DNA of 11,849 bases from an uncultured Lachnospiraceae bacterium (GTDB lineage Bacteria; Bacillota; Clostridia; Lachnospirales; Lachnospiraceae), in NCBI GenBank assembly GCA_934371475.1, contig CAKRNX010000061.1:1-11849 (forward strand), read 5' to 3'. Below, piece by piece: positions 11,060 to 11,849 of this stretch. Made by a program: the position numbers and the translations under genes. The first letter of the stretch is position 1. Every line of letters starts with the position of its first letter. Below the pieces are notes generated by a model that saw nothing but the letters and a program-made list of their open reading frames with translations, searched no databases and was not told the origin of the DNA.

Positions 11060-11849
11060 ATGATAGATGAGCGGGCTGTGGACAAAGACAGGCTGGCTTT
11101 GCACGAAAAACTGAAAAAACGGACAGTGTGTGTGGTTGGACATAAAAATCCGGACACGGATTCGATCTGTTCTGCGATTGCGTACACGTATCTGAAAAAC
11201 CAGATCGATCAGGAACACCATTATGTGGCGGCCAGAGCAGGGCAGGTCACGGCGGAGACCCAGTATGTGCTGGAACGTTTTCAGGCGGAGACACCGCTCT
11301 ATCTGGATAATATCGGTACCCGCGTGAAGGATATGGATATCCGTGAGGTGCCGGGCGTGCGCAGTGACATTTCTATTAAAAAGGCGTGGACGCTGATGCG
11401 GGGGCAGAATGTATTTACGCTGCCCATCACAGACAAAGAGGATCATCTGCACGGCCTGATTACGATCAATGATATTGCAAAATCTTACATGGAAGAGCAC
11501 GACAGCGCCATTGTTTCCATCGCACATACTCCCTATCGGAATATTCTGGAAACACTGGAAGGTCAGATGGTCGTGGGTGATGAGGAAGATGATTTTGACC
11601 AGGGAAAAGTGGTGATTGCTGCTGCCAATCCTGATGTCATGGAAGATTATATTGAAGAACACGACATGGTGATCCTGGGCAACCGCTATGAGTCCCAGCT
11701 GTGCGCCATTGAGATGAATGCAGGGTGCATTGTGGTGTGCCTTGGAGCGCCTGTGTCGCGGACGATTCAGCATATGGCGAAAGACCACAACTGCAAAGTG
11801 ATTGTCACACCGCTGGATACGTATGAGGTGGCGCATACGTATCCAGCGG
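11060..11849 (+). CDS. ppaC: Manganese-dependent inorganic pyrophosphatase with CBS and DRTGG domains (partial)
   Basis: Family II (DHH superfamily) pyrophosphatase, hydrolysing pyrophosphate to drive biosynthesis. The first 263 codons are in the window; the gene runs off the right edge. VVGHKNPDTDSICSAIAY (25-42) carries the metal ligands H28, D32 and D34. RAG (59-61) and an inserted regulatory region follow: a CBS-type segment (about 85-146, including LPITDKEDHLHGLITINDIA) and then a DRTGG-type domain (about 155-258). This layout, in which a CBS pair is split by a DRTGG domain, is known from clostridial enzymes that respond to adenine nucleotides and diadenosine polyphosphates; the second CBS and the DHHA2 domain would lie beyond the window. 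About 20 residues precede the usual family start. GGGAGG lies eight bases before ATG. No stop or frameshift is seen. Confidence 0.92.
   Translation, partial: MIDERAVDKDRLALHEKLKKRTVCVVGHKNPDTDSICSAIAYTYLKNQIDQEHHYVAARAGQVTAETQYVLERFQAETPLYLDNIGTRVKDMDIREVPGVRSDISIKKAWTLMRGQNVFTLPITDKEDHLHGLITINDIAKSYMEEHDSAIVSIAHTPYRNILETLEGQMVVGDEEDDFDQGKVVIAAANPDVMEDYIEEHDMVILGNRYESQLCAIEMNAGCIVVCLGAPVSRTIQHMAKDHNCKVIVTPLDTYEVAHTYPA

Overview
This window looks like chromosomal DNA from a Firmicute of class Clostridia, most likely family Lachnospiraceae (Blautia / Mediterraneibacter-like gut bacteria). That call rests on strong AAGGAG-type ribosome binding sites, moderate GC by eye, and gene types familiar from that group: a short stand-alone TSCPD protein, a small conserved reverse-strand protein, and a family II pyrophosphatase with CBS and DRTGG domains. 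Genus is inference; no search was run.

Layout. Bases 1-64 are the 3' end of a 23S rRNA, followed by a promoter, tRNA-Leu(CAG) and a terminator; no 5S gene is visible. A repeat-rich gap (about 297-926) holds a long hairpin, a 45-bp tandem repeat and a 165-bp terminal-inverted-repeat element (MITE-like). Then come, on the + strand: a TSCPD protein (927-1175), MTA/SAH nucleosidase mtnN (1634-2332), an unrecognised three-helix membrane protein (2628-3452), glucose-6-phosphate isomerase pgi (3700-5046) and a D-2-hydroxyacid dehydrogenase (5322-6278). Two genes lie on the - strand: a conserved 87-residue protein (6320-6583) and a secreted class A beta-lactamase-fold serine hydrolase (6699-8216). 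The + strand resumes with a corrinoid adenosyltransferase cobO (8539-9114), phosphopentomutase deoB (9634-10809) and the first 263 codons of a Mn-dependent inorganic pyrophosphatase (11060 to window end).

The genes are housekeeping functions, mostly monocistronic, separated by unusually long gaps of 250-520 bases. They do not form one pathway: mtnN recycles methyl-cycle by-products, pgi serves central carbon flow, deoB nucleoside salvage, ppaC pyrophosphate removal, and cobO cobamide activation.

The most unusual content is between the genes. A family of short hairpin-forming modules recurs in different combinations and both orientations in most gaps. The 9-mer TATATCAGA (or its complement) alone occurs six times, always in a gap, where roughly 0.1 copies are expected by chance. 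At pgi, cobO and the TSCPD gene a promoter can be read just upstream of the modules, so they should be transcribed as 5' leader RNA. Two copies of one module, before the dehydrogenase and before ppaC, differ at about 15 % of positions, yet several changes keep a 14-bp hairpin paired. This family is the best candidate here for an undescribed structured RNA or mobile palindromic element.
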